Part shown: positions 1 to 8,714 of the stretch, piece after piece
Position numbering within the stretch: the first letter of the stretch is position 1
Layout of the letters: each line of letters opens with the position of its first letter
Source of the DNA: Neobacillus bataviensis
GTDB lineage: Bacteria; Bacillota; Bacilli; Bacillales_B; DSM-18226
Direction of reading: 5' to 3'
Length of the DNA: 64,000 bases
NCBI RefSeq assembly: GCF_019969725.1
Contig: NZ_JAHXYW010000004.1
Location: 310,001-374,000 of the forward strand
Notes under the pieces: generated by a model
What the model saw: only the letters and a program-made list of their open reading frames with translations
Told to the model about the DNA's origin: nothing
The model's database searches: none
Position numbers and translations under genes: made by a program

Positions 1-116
1 ATAAGATTAATTTTGTTTTTATAATGAAAATAGTACAAATAACTCCCAATTTTAAACGCCAGCATTTTTACTATATTATATTCGGATAATATAATATTTT
101 TAAAAATTTTTAAATG

Positions 117-146
117 TTGAGAAATTTAAATGAATCCCCGTATAAT
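117..146 (+). promoter_or_regulatory. Predicted sigma-A promoter of the acyl-CoA dehydrogenase gene
   Basis: A -35 element TTGAGA (117-122) and a perfect -10 TATAAT (141-146) are separated by 18 bases, about 40 bases before the start codon. The preceding 116 bases are A+T-rich and show no gene. Confidence 0.6.
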
Positions 147-151
147 AATAA

Positions 152-165
152 AGAAAGCGATTACA
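152..165 (-). promoter_or_regulatory. CcpA cre-like operator
   Basis: Read on the minus strand, TGTAATCGCTTTCT fits the cre consensus TGWAANCGNTNWCA except at the last base. It starts 6 bases after the -10 element, around the likely transcription start, where CcpA binding normally represses. Carbon catabolite repression of a fatty-acid oxidation gene is the expected logic. Confidence 0.5.
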
Positions 166-187
166 AAGTTGTTTTAGGGGGATGGAC

Positions 188-1327
188 ATGAATTTCGATT
201 TAACTTCTGAACAAGAAATGATAAAACGGATGATTCGCCAGTTTGCTGATGAGGAAGTAGCACCTGGTGCGATAGAGCGTGATCGAACAAAACAATTTCC
301 TGTAGAGATATTTAAAAAATTAGCTAATATGGGAATTATGGGACTTCCTTTCCCTGAAAAATATGGCGGAGGCGGGGCCGACACTGTTAGTTTTGCCATT
401 GTTACGGAGGAGTTAAGCCGGGTATGTGCATCAACTGGTATTACCTATTCTGCTCACATTTCCTTAGGAGGGGCACCGCTATACTTATTTGGAACTGAAG
501 AGCAAAAACAAAAATTTTTGAACCCCATTTGTACAGGCGAGTCATTCGGTGCTTTTGGTCTCACTGAACCGAACGCTGGCTCAGATGCAGGAGGCACTAG
601 AACTTCAGCTAAAGAGGATAATGGTGAATTTATCATTAACGGCAATAAGTGCTTTATTACCAATGCAAGCTATGCAAACCATTTAGCTTTAACGGCAATC
701 ACGGGTGAATCTGACGGGAAAAAAGAGATAAGCGCAATCATTGTTCCAACGAATGCACCGGGTTTTTCAGTAATTGATAACTATGAAAAAATGGGTTTAA
801 ATGCATCGAATACAACGGAGCTTGTTCTAGAGGATGTAAGGGTCCCTGTCGAAAACCTTTTGGGGAAACGCGGAGAAGGCTTTAAGCAATTTTTAATTAC
901 TCTTGATGGCGGCAGGATTGGTATTGGTGCCATGGCTGTAGGGATAGCTCAGGGGGCTTTTGAGAAGGCGCTTGCCTATGCTAAGGAAAGAAAACAATTC
1001 GGTAAATCCATTTCTTCTTTCCAAGCGATTCAATTTAAATTGGCAGATATGGCCATGAAAATTGAGTTAGCGCGAAATATGGTTCACAAAGCCGCATGGT
1101 TAAAGGATCAAGGGAGACCTTTTTCAAAAGAAGCAGCAATGTGTAAGTTATATGCTTCTGAAATTTGTATGGAGGTAACGAATCAGGCCGTACAAATTCA
1201 TGGCGGGTATGGCTATATGAAGGAGTATCAAGTTGAACGAATGATGCGTGATGCCAAACTGCTTGAAATTGGAGAAGGAACCTCTGAAGTACAAAGAATG
1301 GTTATTTCAAGATTAATTGGTTGTTAA
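188..1327 (+). CDS. Acyl-CoA dehydrogenase
   Basis: Flavin enzyme that introduces the alpha-beta double bond in acyl-CoA, the first step of fatty-acid or branched-chain acyl-CoA oxidation. The 379-residue protein has the usual family length and hallmarks: GAFGLTEPNAGSD for FAD and substrate binding, the RKQFGKSISSFQAIQF helix, and the C-terminal IHGGYGYMKEYQVERMMRD segment followed by EIGEGTSEVQ, which carries the usual catalytic Glu. An ATG at 182 abuts the AGGGGG ribosome site, so the ATG at 188 with 6-base spacing is preferred. It forms a single-gene unit with its own promoter, cre-like site and terminator. Chain-length preference cannot be read from sequence; short-chain or isobutyryl/butyryl-type is likely from overall similarity. 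Confidence 0.93.
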   Translation: MNFDLTSEQEMIKRMIRQFADEEVAPGAIERDRTKQFPVEIFKKLANMGIMGLPFPEKYGGGGADTVSFAIVTEELSRVCASTGITYSAHISLGGAPLYLFGTEEQKQKFLNPICTGESFGAFGLTEPNAGSDAGGTRTSAKEDNGEFIINGNKCFITNASYANHLALTAITGESDGKKEISAIIVPTNAPGFSVIDNYEKMGLNASNTTELVLEDVRVPVENLLGKRGEGFKQFLITLDGGRIGIGAMAVGIAQGAFEKALAYAKERKQFGKSISSFQAIQFKLADMAMKIELARNMVHKAAWLKDQGRPFSKEAAMCKLYASEICMEVTNQAVQIHGGYGYMKEYQVERMMRDAKLLEIGEGTSEVQRMVISRLIGC

Positions 1328-1346
1328 TAAATAAATAGGGGATTAT

Positions 1347-1396
1347 AAAAAGAGACTGAACAGATTGAATTGTTTTTAGTCTCTTTTCTCTTTTTT
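1347..1396 (+). terminator. Rho-independent terminator after acyl-CoA dehydrogenase
   Basis: A 10-bp stem pairs AAAAGAGACT (1347-1356) with AGTCTCTTTT (1378-1387) and is followed by a T-rich tract. Confidence 0.75.
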
Positions 1397-1520
1397 ACAA
1401 AGATTATAGTGATAAAATAAGTTTAGGGCTTTTCCTTCTGTTCATTTTCAAGTAAAATAATAGTTGTTTGTAGACATTTTATTATTTACAAGGTATTCGT
1501 ACATAAGGGAGGTTATTATC

Positions 1521-1889
1521 TTGAAGAAAAATCCGGTTATTCCTTTTATTATCATCATGGTTTTTGGTATCGGACTAATGTTTTTATTGTCTTTCAAAGG
1601 CCTTGGAGATATGAAAGAAGTCGCAAAGGATAAGGGCGAAGGCGGCGGCAATGAGAAAACGGAAGTGGCTGCAACTAATCCAGAAGACATTTATAAACAA
1701 ACATGCATAGGCTGCCACGGCGACCAGTATCAAGGGGTTGTTGGACCATCATTAAAAGGTATTGGCAGCAAAATTTCTAAGGAAGAAATTATGACTGTCA
1801 TTACAAAAGGTAAAGGAAATATGCCTCCTGGCCTAGTTCCAGAAGAGCAAGCTGCTGCAATGGCAGATTGGGTATCAAAGATTAAGTAA
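1521..1889 (+). CDS. cccA: Membrane-anchored cytochrome c550
   Basis: Small c-type cytochrome on the outer face of the membrane that carries electrons from menaquinol-cytochrome c oxidoreductase to terminal oxidase. The 122-residue protein has an uncleaved N-terminal membrane anchor (about residues 5-24), a charged Gly/Lys/Glu linker, then one heme domain with CIGCH (62-66) and the distal Met ligand in GNMPPG (about 101). The TTG start at 1521 has AAGGGAGG eight bases upstream; an ATG at 1464 has no ribosome site and would add 19 unlikely residues. This matches CccA in size and in its position before trmK. Confidence 0.9.
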   Translation: MKKNPVIPFIIIMVFGIGLMFLLSFKGLGDMKEVAKDKGEGGGNEKTEVAATNPEDIYKQTCIGCHGDQYQGVVGPSLKGIGSKISKEEIMTVITKGKGNMPPGLVPEEQAAAMADWVSKIK

Positions 1890-1900
1890 TCAAGCAACAT

Positions 1901-1934
1901 AAAAAAGTCCTTTGCATCTGTAAAGGACTTTTTT
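1901..1934 (+). terminator. Terminator after cccA
   Basis: A 13-bp stem pairs AAAAAAGTCCTTT with AAAGGACTTTTTT around an 8-base loop. The A and T flanks make it usable in both directions. Confidence 0.9.
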
Positions 1935-1958
1935 ATATACTAGGCTTATTAAACTTGG

Positions 1959-2092
1959 TTGTTGATTTGCGCTCCAGGCGCTTGGATTTCCGCGGGCGTG
2001 CCGGGGAGCCTCCTCGGCGCTTTGGCGCCTGCGGGGTCTCCCCTGACCTGTACTCCCGCAGGAGTCTTCGCGCCTTCTGCTCCAATCAACAA
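1959..2092. repeat. Long G+C-rich palindromic intergenic repeat element
   Basis: A 134-base element much richer in G+C than its surroundings, bounded by TTGTTGATT at the left and AATCAACAA at the right. Internal complementary blocks include GGAGCCTCCTCGGCGC with GCGCC segments and CTCCCGCAGGAG. The ends match the short element at 31201-31235. It looks like a non-autonomous, MITE-like or structured intergenic repeat between cccA and trmK. No protein is encoded. Confidence 0.75.
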
Positions 2093-2144
2093 TGGCCTTT
2101 ACAATGCCTAAAGAAATACATACATATAAAAAGTGGTGGTATTT

Positions 2145-2873
2145 TTGAATACAGATAAATTATCAGCTCGTTTAGCAGCGGTTGCTAAATATGTACCTAA
2201 TGGGGCCAGCATGGCGGATATTGGTTCGGATCATGCCTATTTGCCTTGCTTTTTAGCTAAAAACCAAGGTGTTCGATTTGCGATTGCCGGTGAAGTAGTG
2301 GAGGGACCCTATAATTCCGCTAAAAATAAAGTGAGGTCAGAAGGTCTCACCGATGTTATCTCTGTAAGGATGGGGAATGGCTTAGAAGTAATCCGTCCCG
2401 GAGAAGTTGAGTGCATTACGATCGCTGGAATGGGAGGAGCCTTAATCACAAGTATTTTAGAAAGCGGAAAGGACAAACTCAGCTCTGTTAAGCGTCTGGT
2501 ATTACAGCCGAATATCAGTGCCAATACAATCCGAAAGTGGTTTTTAGAAAATAATTGGCAGTTGATTGCGGAAGAAATAATGGAGGAAGATGGGAAGATC
2601 TATGAGGTGCTTGTTGCTGAAAAGGGAGACCCATTAAGAACGTATTCTTCAGAGTTAGAAATAGGATTATTAGTTGGACCTTTTCTTCTCCAAAATAAAA
2701 ACGAAGCTTTCAGGAAGAAATGGACAGCTGAAAGGAATAATTGGTTAAGAATATACAATCAGTTGGAAAATGCTGCTCAATCACAAGAAACAGTAGAAAA
2801 AAAAGAGGAGCTGTTAAATAAAATAAAATTGGTTGAGGAGGTTTTGAAGGATGAAAATGCCAAACGGTCATGA
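2145..2873 (+). CDS. trmK: tRNA (adenine22-N1)-methyltransferase
   Basis: SAM-dependent enzyme that methylates N1 of adenine 22 in tRNA. The Rossmann motif ADIGSDHAYLP lies near residue 25 and is followed by the family GMGGALI region. The C-terminal third is charged and helical, as in TrmK (COG2384). The TTG at 2145 is preferred because GGTGG just upstream serves as ribosome site and the protein then begins like B. subtilis TrmK. Two in-frame GTG codons at 2133 and 2136 are alternatives. The 3' end overlaps yqfO by 23 bases, indicating translational coupling; the pair is conserved across bacilli. Confidence 0.88.
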   Translation: MNTDKLSARLAAVAKYVPNGASMADIGSDHAYLPCFLAKNQGVRFAIAGEVVEGPYNSAKNKVRSEGLTDVISVRMGNGLEVIRPGEVECITIAGMGGALITSILESGKDKLSSVKRLVLQPNISANTIRKWFLENNWQLIAEEIMEEDGKIYEVLVAEKGDPLRTYSSELEIGLLVGPFLLQNKNEAFRKKWTAERNNWLRIYNQLENAAQSQETVEKKEELLNKIKLVEEVLKDENAKRS

Positions 2874-3966
2874 ACTAATCCAGCTTTTCGAACAATTTTC
2901 ACCGAAAGGCCTGGCGATGGAAGGCGATAAGATAGGTTTGCAAATCGGCCGATTAAATAAAAAGATTGAACGAGTAATGATTGCCCTTGATGTACTCGAA
3001 AATGTCATTGATGAGGCGATTGAAAAAAATGCCCAATTAATTATCGCCCATCATCCCCCGATTTTTCGCCCGCTAAAAAATATCAATACTGACACAGTTC
3101 AAGGACGGATGATTGAAAAATTAATAAAGCATGATATAGCCGTTTATGCTGCACATACGAATTTGGATGTGGCAAAAGGGGGCGTCAATGATTTACTGGC
3201 ATCAGCTTTAGGGCTGCAGGAAGCTGAAGTGTTAGTTCCTTCCCATGATACTCAGCTTAAGAAGTTAGTTGTGTTTGTTCCAGTAAGTCATGCTGATACC
3301 ATTAGAGAGGTACTAGGCGAAGCTGGAGCAGGAAATATCGGGAATTATAGCCATTGCTCTTTTTCTGCAGACGGAACAGGACGATTTATGCCTGGGGTAA
3401 ACACCAATCCTTATTTCGGGCATACTGGTCAGCTTGAAGCTGTTGATGAAGTTCGAATAGAGACGATTGTTCCTGAACCACTGTTAAAGAAGACGATCAC
3501 GGCCATGATTAAAGCACATCCATATGAAGAGGTTGCCTATGATGTTTATCCATTGGAAAATAAAGGTGAAGTCCTCGGTCTTGGAAGAATCGGGAAAGTT
3601 GTTGAGATGACTTTAGCTGAGTTTGCAGAACGGGTAAAATCGGCGCTGGAGGTTGAAAGAGTGCGTGTGGTTGGTGATTTAAGCTCGAAAGTAAAAAAGG
3701 TGGCAGTTCTAGGCGGGGACGGAAACAAATATTTTAGTCATGCAAAATTCAAAGGGGCAGATGTGTACGTAACAGGAGACATCTATTACCATACGGCACA
3801 TGATGCAATGATGCAGGGCTTAAACATGATCGACCCTGGCCATAATGTCGAAAAAATTATGAAAAAGGGGCTGACTGCTACATTACAGAAATTATGTCAA
3901 GAGGCAGGCTATGAAGTCGAAATTTTCCCTTCAGAAGAAAACACAGACCCTTTTCAATTTATCTAA
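2851..3966 (+). CDS. yqfO: Nif3-like dinuclear metal center protein YqfO
   Basis: Member of the Nif3/GTP cyclohydrolase I type 2 family, a toroidal dimetal protein whose substrate is not firmly established. Metal ligands are visible as IIAHHPPIF near residue 65, HTNLD near residue 103, and GHNVEK near residue 330. The middle of the 371-residue protein (about 125-230) is the PII-like insertion found in the Gram-positive form. GGAGG lies nine bases before the ATG at 2851; a second ATG at 2857 is possible. It overlaps trmK by 23 bases and is co-transcribed with it. Confidence 0.88.
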   Translation: MKMPNGHELIQLFEQFSPKGLAMEGDKIGLQIGRLNKKIERVMIALDVLENVIDEAIEKNAQLIIAHHPPIFRPLKNINTDTVQGRMIEKLIKHDIAVYAAHTNLDVAKGGVNDLLASALGLQEAEVLVPSHDTQLKKLVVFVPVSHADTIREVLGEAGAGNIGNYSHCSFSADGTGRFMPGVNTNPYFGHTGQLEAVDEVRIETIVPEPLLKKTITAMIKAHPYEEVAYDVYPLENKGEVLGLGRIGKVVEMTLAEFAERVKSALEVERVRVVGDLSSKVKKVAVLGGDGNKYFSHAKFKGADVYVTGDIYYHTAHDAMMQGLNMIDPGHNVEKIMKKGLTATLQKLCQEAGYEVEIFPSEENTDPFQFI

Positions 3967-3981
3967 ATTCCATTAACCGAG

Positions 3982-4014
3982 ATGTCCTTTATCTGCCTGA
4001 TGAAGGACATTTTT
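3982..4014 (+). terminator. Weak terminator after yqfO
   Basis: The 8-bp stem ATGTCCTT / AAGGACAT is followed by only four to five T residues. Confidence 0.6.
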
Positions 4015-4061
4015 AATGCCGCTGAAGCCACTTTAAAAAGCTGCACAGGAAAAATGTATCT

Positions 4062-4090
4062 TTGTATTATATCTATTAGTTTTATATAAT
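4062..4090 (+). promoter_or_regulatory. Possible ispH promoter
   Basis: A perfect TATAAT (4085-4090) sits 17 bases after a weak -35, TTGTAT (4062-4067), and about 47 bases before the ispH start. Confidence 0.4.
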
Positions 4091-4136
4091 AAATACATAG
4101 TTTATGAATCATAGTCTTTTAGGGGGACTTTTTTAT

Positions 4137-5075
4137 ATGCAAATAATTAAGATATCGCCACGCGGTTACTGCTACGGTGTTGTTGATGCAATGGTTATAG
4201 CGAGAAATGCCGCTTTAGATAAAACATTGCCTCGCCCAATCTACATTTTGGGAATGATTGTTCATAATAAACACGTTACGGATGCATTTGAAGAAGAAGG
4301 CATTATAACGCTTGACGGGAAAAACCGAAAAGATATTTTAGAAAAAGTAGATAAAGGGACCGTCATTTTTACAGCACATGGAATTTCTCCAGAGGTGAGA
4401 GAGATAGCTAAACAGAAAGGGCTTGTCACAATTGATGCAACGTGCCCGGATGTTACAAAAACTCATGACTTAATTGAAGAAAAAACAAAACAGGGCTACC
4501 AAGTCATTTATATTGGTAAAAAAGGGCATCCAGAACCGGAAGGCGCTGTTGGCGTTGCACCGGGTCAGGTCCATCTCGTTGAATCTCCAAGCGATGTGGA
4601 TGCATTGAATCTTGACTGTGAGAAACTAATTGTGACGAATCAAACAACGATGAGCCAATGGGATGTTGCGGATACGATGAAGAAGGTTCAGGAAAAATTT
4701 CCGCATGCTGAGGCTTACAAAGAAATCTGTCTTGCCACTCAAGTGCGTCAAGAAGCCGTAGCAGAACAGGCAACTGAGGCAGATGTAACGATTGTGGTCG
4801 GTGATCCGAAAAGTAATAATTCGAACCGGCTTGCACAGGTTTCTGAAGAAATTGCAGGAACTAAAGCATACCGTATCGCTGATATCACGGAACTGGAAAT
4901 TGACTGGATAAAAGATGCTAAAAACGTCGCCGTAACCTCCGGGGCCTCGACTCCAACCCCGATTACAAAGGAAGTTATCACCTTCCTTGAACAATTTGAT
5001 CCAAATAACCCAGCTACATGGGAACGACGCAGGAATGTACCATTAAACAAAATTTTACCTAAGGTAAAAAAATAA
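4137..5075 (+). CDS. ispH: 4-hydroxy-3-methylbut-2-enyl diphosphate reductase
   Basis: Last enzyme of the MEP isoprenoid pathway; it reduces HMBPP to isopentenyl and dimethylallyl diphosphate using a [4Fe-4S] cluster. The three cluster cysteines are visible in PRGYCYG (C12), DATCPDV (near 100) and EICLATQ (near 190). The substrate-binding HGISPE and the SGAST segment are present. The start at 4137 follows AGGGGGA with suitable spacing; an upstream in-frame ATG at 4104 lacks a ribosome site. At 312 residues it has the normal family length. The window also holds ispG at 12.1 kb, so the last two MEP steps are encoded nearby. Confidence 0.93.
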   Translation: MQIIKISPRGYCYGVVDAMVIARNAALDKTLPRPIYILGMIVHNKHVTDAFEEEGIITLDGKNRKDILEKVDKGTVIFTAHGISPEVREIAKQKGLVTIDATCPDVTKTHDLIEEKTKQGYQVIYIGKKGHPEPEGAVGVAPGQVHLVESPSDVDALNLDCEKLIVTNQTTMSQWDVADTMKKVQEKFPHAEAYKEICLATQVRQEAVAEQATEADVTIVVGDPKSNNSNRLAQVSEEIAGTKAYRIADITELEIDWIKDAKNVAVTSGASTPTPITKEVITFLEQFDPNNPATWERRRNVPLNKILPKVKK

Positions 5076-5085
5076 ATTTAATAAG

Positions 5086-5133
5086 AAAAAGCACACGGGA
5101 TTTCAGAAATTGAAATCTTGTGTGCTATTTTTT
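5086..5133. terminator. Bidirectional terminator between ispH and yqfQ
   Basis: A long imperfect hairpin pairs AGCACAC with GTGTGCT and has an inner ATTTCA / TGAAAT stem, with A-rich and T-rich flanks. It serves two convergent genes. Confidence 0.8.
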
Positions 5134-5788
5134 ATATATACATTTTTGGAACAGAGGTTCCTTTTTCCTGCTGCCTATTGCTATTCGTTTTTTGCTGTGG
5201 ATTCTTTTTTCGTGTGGTATTATTCTTAGGAGTTTCCAGTTCACTTGACTCATTGCTTGATGACTCTTCCATTGCTGCTTCAGTGGTTGTATCCTTATTA
5301 TCTGTTGATTCATCAGTGCTTTTTGAAGCATTTTTTAGTCCTCTATACAGTTTCCACATGGCCGGTAGATTTTTCACTAATGGTCCATATTGTTGGACCA
5401 TTGGACCAATGGTTTGTGCTGTTTTCAAAACCTGCTGGGTATTGTTAAGAATGTTTGTAAGCCCACCAGGGTTACTTAACGATTGGAGTAAGCCACCTCC
5501 GCCCCCTGAAGCTGCACGTCCAACTCCTTGCATTCCCATTAATCCTCGTGCTTGATTTCCTCTTCCGAGAAGTTTCGAAAGTAGGCCGCCACCACCCCTA
5601 TTCATTTGTGCTCCACCCATCATGGGATTTCTTCCGCCAAAAGGATTTGCAGATGGTCCCATCATCGGAACTCTCCCTCCAAAGGAGTTAGGACCTGCTC
5701 CCATCATTGGACCACCGCCGCCGAACGGACCTTGCATCATTTGCGGACCCATTCCTCCCTGCATGGGGAATCTTGGTCTTGGCTGCAT
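5132..5788 (-). CDS. yqfQ: VrrA/YqfQ-like Gly-Pro-Met-rich protein
   Basis: The 218-residue protein has a low-complexity N-terminal half made of degenerate units of the form FGG-R/G-x-PMMG, rich in Gly, Met, Pro and Asn (about residues 8-60). A Gly-rich LLSKLLGRG segment follows, then a helical middle around 100-150 and a Ser/Thr/Glu/Lys-rich tail. It resembles the VrrA/YqfQ family of bacilli, whose repeats vary in number in B. anthracis; function is unknown. AAAGGAGGCT precedes the ATG. The gene is convergent with ispH. A long frame on the opposite strand is only its shadow. Confidence 0.75.
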   Translation of the reverse strand: MQPRPRFPMQGGMGPQMMQGPFGGGGPMMGAGPNSFGGRVPMMGPSANPFGGRNPMMGGAQMNRGGGGLLSKLLGRGNQARGLMGMQGVGRAASGGGGGLLQSLSNPGGLTNILNNTQQVLKTAQTIGPMVQQYGPLVKNLPAMWKLYRGLKNASKSTDESTDNKDTTTEAAMEESSSNESSELETPKNNTTRKKNPQQKTNSNRQQEKGTSVPKMYI

Positions 5789-6054
5789 TTTTTTAGCCTC
5801 CTTTCTTTTCTAACCCTTATGAATTAAAGTATGCATCTATCCAAAATTGGTTTAGGTAGAATACACAGGACAAAAACAAATTTAGTTGTTTAAAAGTTCC
5901 CAATAGGTAAAAAATGATACTAATAGGAAAGATACTGGTGTTTTGCAGGAATCTTTAATATAATTGCATGATGGATATTAAAGTGGAAGCTCTTGCTAAA
6001 CAAAGAAAACTACTCCATAGTCATTAGATTATTTTTATATTAAGGAGCAATTAC

Positions 6055-7371
6055 ATGAAAGAAAATCGTTTTGATCGTTTTAAGTTTCAACCGTTTATTA
6101 TAGAAGCCATTAATCATTTTGGATTTTATGAGCCGACAGAAATCCAAGAACGCATGATTCCATTAGTATTAAAAGAAGAGAGTGCTATTGGACAATCTCA
6201 GACTGGTACTGGAAAGACACTTGCTTTTGTGCTGCCGATCCTCGAAAAAATCAACCCGCAGCGGCAGGAGGTCCAGGCAGTTATTACAGCGCCGACTAGG
6301 GAACTGGCATCGCAAATCTATCATCAAATCCTGAAAATCACCGAACATTGTAATCCGGAGCAGCCCATCATGACAAGATGTTATATTGGCGGAACGGACA
6401 AGCAGCGCACCATCGAAAAATTGAAGGTACAACCGCATATTGTTGTGGGGACGCCAGGCAGAATCAATGACCTCATTGCAGATCAAGCCCTTTTTGTTCA
6501 TACGGCGGGAATTCTCGTCGTGGACGAGGCAGATATGATGTTAGATATGGGATTTATCGAAGATTTAGATCGTGTGGCGGCCAGGATGCCTGAAAACCTG
6601 CAAATGCTAGTATTTTCAGCAACCATTCCAGAAAAGTTAAAGCCCTTCCTTAAAAAATATATGGAAAATCCGAAAACCATTCAAATTGAGGCAAAACAAA
6701 AGGCAGCGGAAAATTTAGAGCACTATTTATTACCGTCAAGACATCGCAATAAAAAGCAGCTGGTTCTTGACGCTCTGCTTGCCTATAATCCTTATTTAGC
6801 AATTGTCTTTACAAATACAAAAAAAATGGCGGAAGATGTAGCCAGATTTTTAAATGAAAAAGGCTTAAAGGTTGGACGGGTTCACGGAGATTTAAATCCG
6901 CGTGAACGAAAAAAAATGATGAAGCAAATTCAGGATTTGGAGTATCAATACATCGTAGCAACCGATCTTGCCTCAAGAGGAATTGACATCGAAGGGATAA
7001 GCCATGTCATAAATTATGAATTGCCTTCAGATTTAGATTTTTATATACATCGGGTCGGCAGAACGGCAAGAGCAGGAAATACGGGAATTGCTTTGACCAT
7101 TTATGAATTATCTGATGAAGATGCTTTAAATCGGTTAGAAAAAATGGGTATTCAGTTTAAGTATGTCGATTTGAAAAAAGAAGGATTTGTGGAAGCGGAT
7201 GAACGGAATAAACGGAAGACTCGGGTAAGGCAGGAAGATGAGGCCGACAAACTTGCGAAATCCATCGTTAAAAAGCCGCAAAAAGTAAAACCAGGCTATA
7301 AAAAGAAAATGCAATGGGAAATGGATAAAATCAAAAAACGGCAGCGAAGATTAAATCAGAAAAAGAAATAA
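6055..7371 (+). CDS. cshB: DEAD-box ATP-dependent RNA helicase CshB
   Basis: RNA helicase that unwinds structured RNA, linked to cold adaptation. All core motifs appear in order: the Q motif region [13 protein letters not shown], motif [29 protein letters not shown], then the second RecA domain with [15 protein letters not shown] and [10 protein letters not shown]. The roughly 60-residue C-terminal tail is very basic ([13 protein letters not shown] and onward), typical of CshB for RNA binding. TAAGGAG precedes the ATG. It is followed 22 bases later by nfo, with which it is probably co-transcribed. Confidence 0.93.
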   Translation: MKENRFDRFKFQPFIIEAINHFGFYEPTEIQERMIPLVLKEESAIGQSQTGTGKTLAFVLPILEKINPQRQEVQAVITAPTRELASQIYHQILKITEHCNPEQPIMTRCYIGGTDKQRTIEKLKVQPHIVVGTPGRINDLIADQALFVHTAGILVVDEADMMLDMGFIEDLDRVAARMPENLQMLVFSATIPEKLKPFLKKYMENPKTIQIEAKQKAAENLEHYLLPSRHRNKKQLVLDALLAYNPYLAIVFTNTKKMAEDVARFLNEKGLKVGRVHGDLNPRERKKMMKQIQDLEYQYIVATDLASRGIDIEGISHVINYELPSDLDFYIHRVGRTARAGNTGIALTIYELSDEDALNRLEKMGIQFKYVDLKKEGFVEADERNKRKTRVRQEDEADKLAKSIVKKPQKVKPGYKKKMQWEMDKIKKRQRRLNQKKK

Positions 7372-7393
7372 TGAAGAAATGGAGAGGAAAGCA

Positions 7394-8287
7394 ATGTTAA
7401 AAATCGGATCACATGTCTCGATGAGCGGAAAAGATATGTTGCTTGCTGCAAGCCAAGAAGCTGTTTCTTACGGGGCAAATACGTTTATGATTTATACGGG
7501 GGCACCGCAAAATACAAGACGGAAAAAAATTGAGGATTTGAATATTGAAGCGGGAAGAAGGCATATGGAGACAAATGGGATTTCAGAAATTGTGGTCCAT
7601 GCTCCCTATATCATCAATATTGGTAATACAGAAAACCCGGATACGTTTGAATTAGGCGTTCGCTTTCTTCGTTCAGAAATTGAACGAACTGAAGCGCTTG
7701 GAGCGAAACAAATCGTGCTTCACCCGGGTGCCCATGTCGGTGCCGGGACAGAAGCAGGAATTAAAAAAATCATTGAGGGTTTGAATGAAGTTCTGACTGG
7801 GCAAGAACAGCTTCAAATTGCCTTGGAAACCATGGCTGGAAAGGGTTCAGAATGTGGGAAATCCTTCGAGGAAATCGCGATGATTATGGATGGGGTTAAC
7901 TATAGTGATAAACTGTCCGTTTGTTTCGATACATGCCACACTCATGATGCCGGTTACAATATTGTTGAAGATTTTGATGGTGTTTTAAATGAGTTTGACA
8001 AGATTATTGGGATTGAAAAATTAAAAGTACTTCATATTAACGATAGCAAGAATGCTGTAGGAATGCGGAAGGACCGCCACGAAAATATCGGGTTCGGTCA
8101 TATTGGCTTTAAGGCACTCAATTATATTGTTAATCATCCGCAGCTGATGGATATTCCCAAAATCTTAGAAACACCATTTGTCGGTGAAGATAAAAATAAT
8201 AAAAAAGCACCATATAAATTCGAAATCGCCATGCTCCGTGAGCAAAAGTTCAATGAAGACCTATTGGATAAAATCATGCAATCATAA
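7394..8287 (+). CDS. nfo: Endonuclease IV (AP endonuclease)
   Basis: Zn-dependent TIM-barrel enzyme that cuts DNA 5' of abasic sites in base-excision repair. The metal-ligand motifs are present in order: [57 protein letters not shown] and ILETP. GGAGAGG lies six bases before the ATG at 7394; an ATG at 7379 would leave the ribosome site inside the gene. The 297-residue length equals that of B. subtilis Nfo (YqfS). It lies in an operon with cshB. Confidence 0.93.
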   Translation: MLKIGSHVSMSGKDMLLAASQEAVSYGANTFMIYTGAPQNTRRKKIEDLNIEAGRRHMETNGISEIVVHAPYIINIGNTENPDTFELGVRFLRSEIERTEALGAKQIVLHPGAHVGAGTEAGIKKIIEGLNEVLTGQEQLQIALETMAGKGSECGKSFEEIAMIMDGVNYSDKLSVCFDTCHTHDAGYNIVEDFDGVLNEFDKIIGIEKLKVLHINDSKNAVGMRKDRHENIGFGHIGFKALNYIVNHPQLMDIPKILETPFVGEDKNNKKAPYKFEIAMLREQKFNEDLLDKIMQS

Positions 8288-8296
8288 TCCTAATTT

Positions 8297-8329
8297 AAAA
8301 TAAGCTGTGCAGAGTGCACAGCTTATTTT
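8297..8329. terminator. Bidirectional terminator between nfo and yqfT
   Basis: A perfect 14-bp stem AAAATAAGCTGTGC (8297-8310) pairs across a 5-base loop. It overlaps the yqfT stop codon and serves both convergent genes. Confidence 0.92.
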
Positions 8330-8577
8330 GTAAATGACATAAATAATTTATTAACCTCGCGTGCTGTTTCAGGCCCAGCCACTTTTGCGATTTCTCTAAC
8401 GATTTGAGCCCGCTGTACATTATCAAATATATTGATATTTTTTCCTCTTAAGTATGCGGCAATTTTTCCTGCCTGCTGCCGATTAATTACAATATTAAAT
8501 TGATCTGCATATTTTAATAATTCATCTGCAGTAATGGTATTTATTTTATGATTAATGATGTTTTCAAAAATTTTCAC
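8323..8577 (-). CDS. yqfT: Small DUF2624-type protein YqfT
   Basis: A short protein of about 84 residues, rich in helix, with no membrane segment or catalytic motif. It reads VKIFENIINHKINTITADEL from the preferred start and ends in REVNKLFMSFTK. The position between nfo and the zinc operon, and the sequence, match YqfT (DUF2624) of bacilli; function is unknown. The GTG at 8577 is chosen because GGAGGAG lies eight bases upstream; in-frame GTG codons at 8586 and 8583 are too close to it. Confidence 0.75.
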   Translation of the reverse strand: MKIFENIINHKINTITADELLKYADQFNIVINRQQAGKIAAYLRGKNINIFDNVQRAQIVREIAKVAGPETAREVNKLFMSFTK

Positions 8578-8633
8578 CCTCACCACTCCTCCCTGCTAAT
8601 GTATGAAGATGCGGCAAGAGTGTGACAACATGC

Positions 8634-8662
8634 TTTACAATCTGAAAACACTATTGTATACT
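8634..8662 (+). promoter_or_regulatory. Promoter of the znuC-znuB-zur operon
   Basis: TTTACA (8634-8639) and TATACT (8657-8662) are spaced exactly 17 bases, each one mismatch from the sigma-A consensus. Confidence 0.7.
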
Positions 8663-8672
8663 TTTTGAAGTT

Positions 8673-8693
8673 AAATCGGAATGATTCTGATAA
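8673..8693 (+). promoter_or_regulatory. Zur operator
   Basis: An imperfect palindrome starting AAATCGGAATGATTC matches the B. subtilis Zur box (AAATCGTAATNATTACG...) at 16 of 20 defined positions. It begins ten bases after the -10, over the likely transcription start. Zn-bound Zur should repress the operon, which also encodes Zur. Confidence 0.72.
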
Positions 8694-8714
8694 TTAAAAG
8701 GTGAGAGTGCAGAT

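Noticed and set aside
1955..2158. 67-codon open frame across the G+C-rich repeat
   Set aside because: It has no ribosome site, is Arg/Pro-rich nonsense, and the DNA is a palindromic repeat with matching ends elsewhere.
4504..5050. Overlapping minus-strand frames inside ispH
   Set aside because: All are antisense to conserved ispH sequence and lack ribosome sites.
5118..5813. Long frames opposite yqfQ (145, 67, 73 and 63 codons)
   Set aside because: They mirror the G+C-rich repeat of yqfQ, which has a good ribosome site and terminator; the antisense frames have none.
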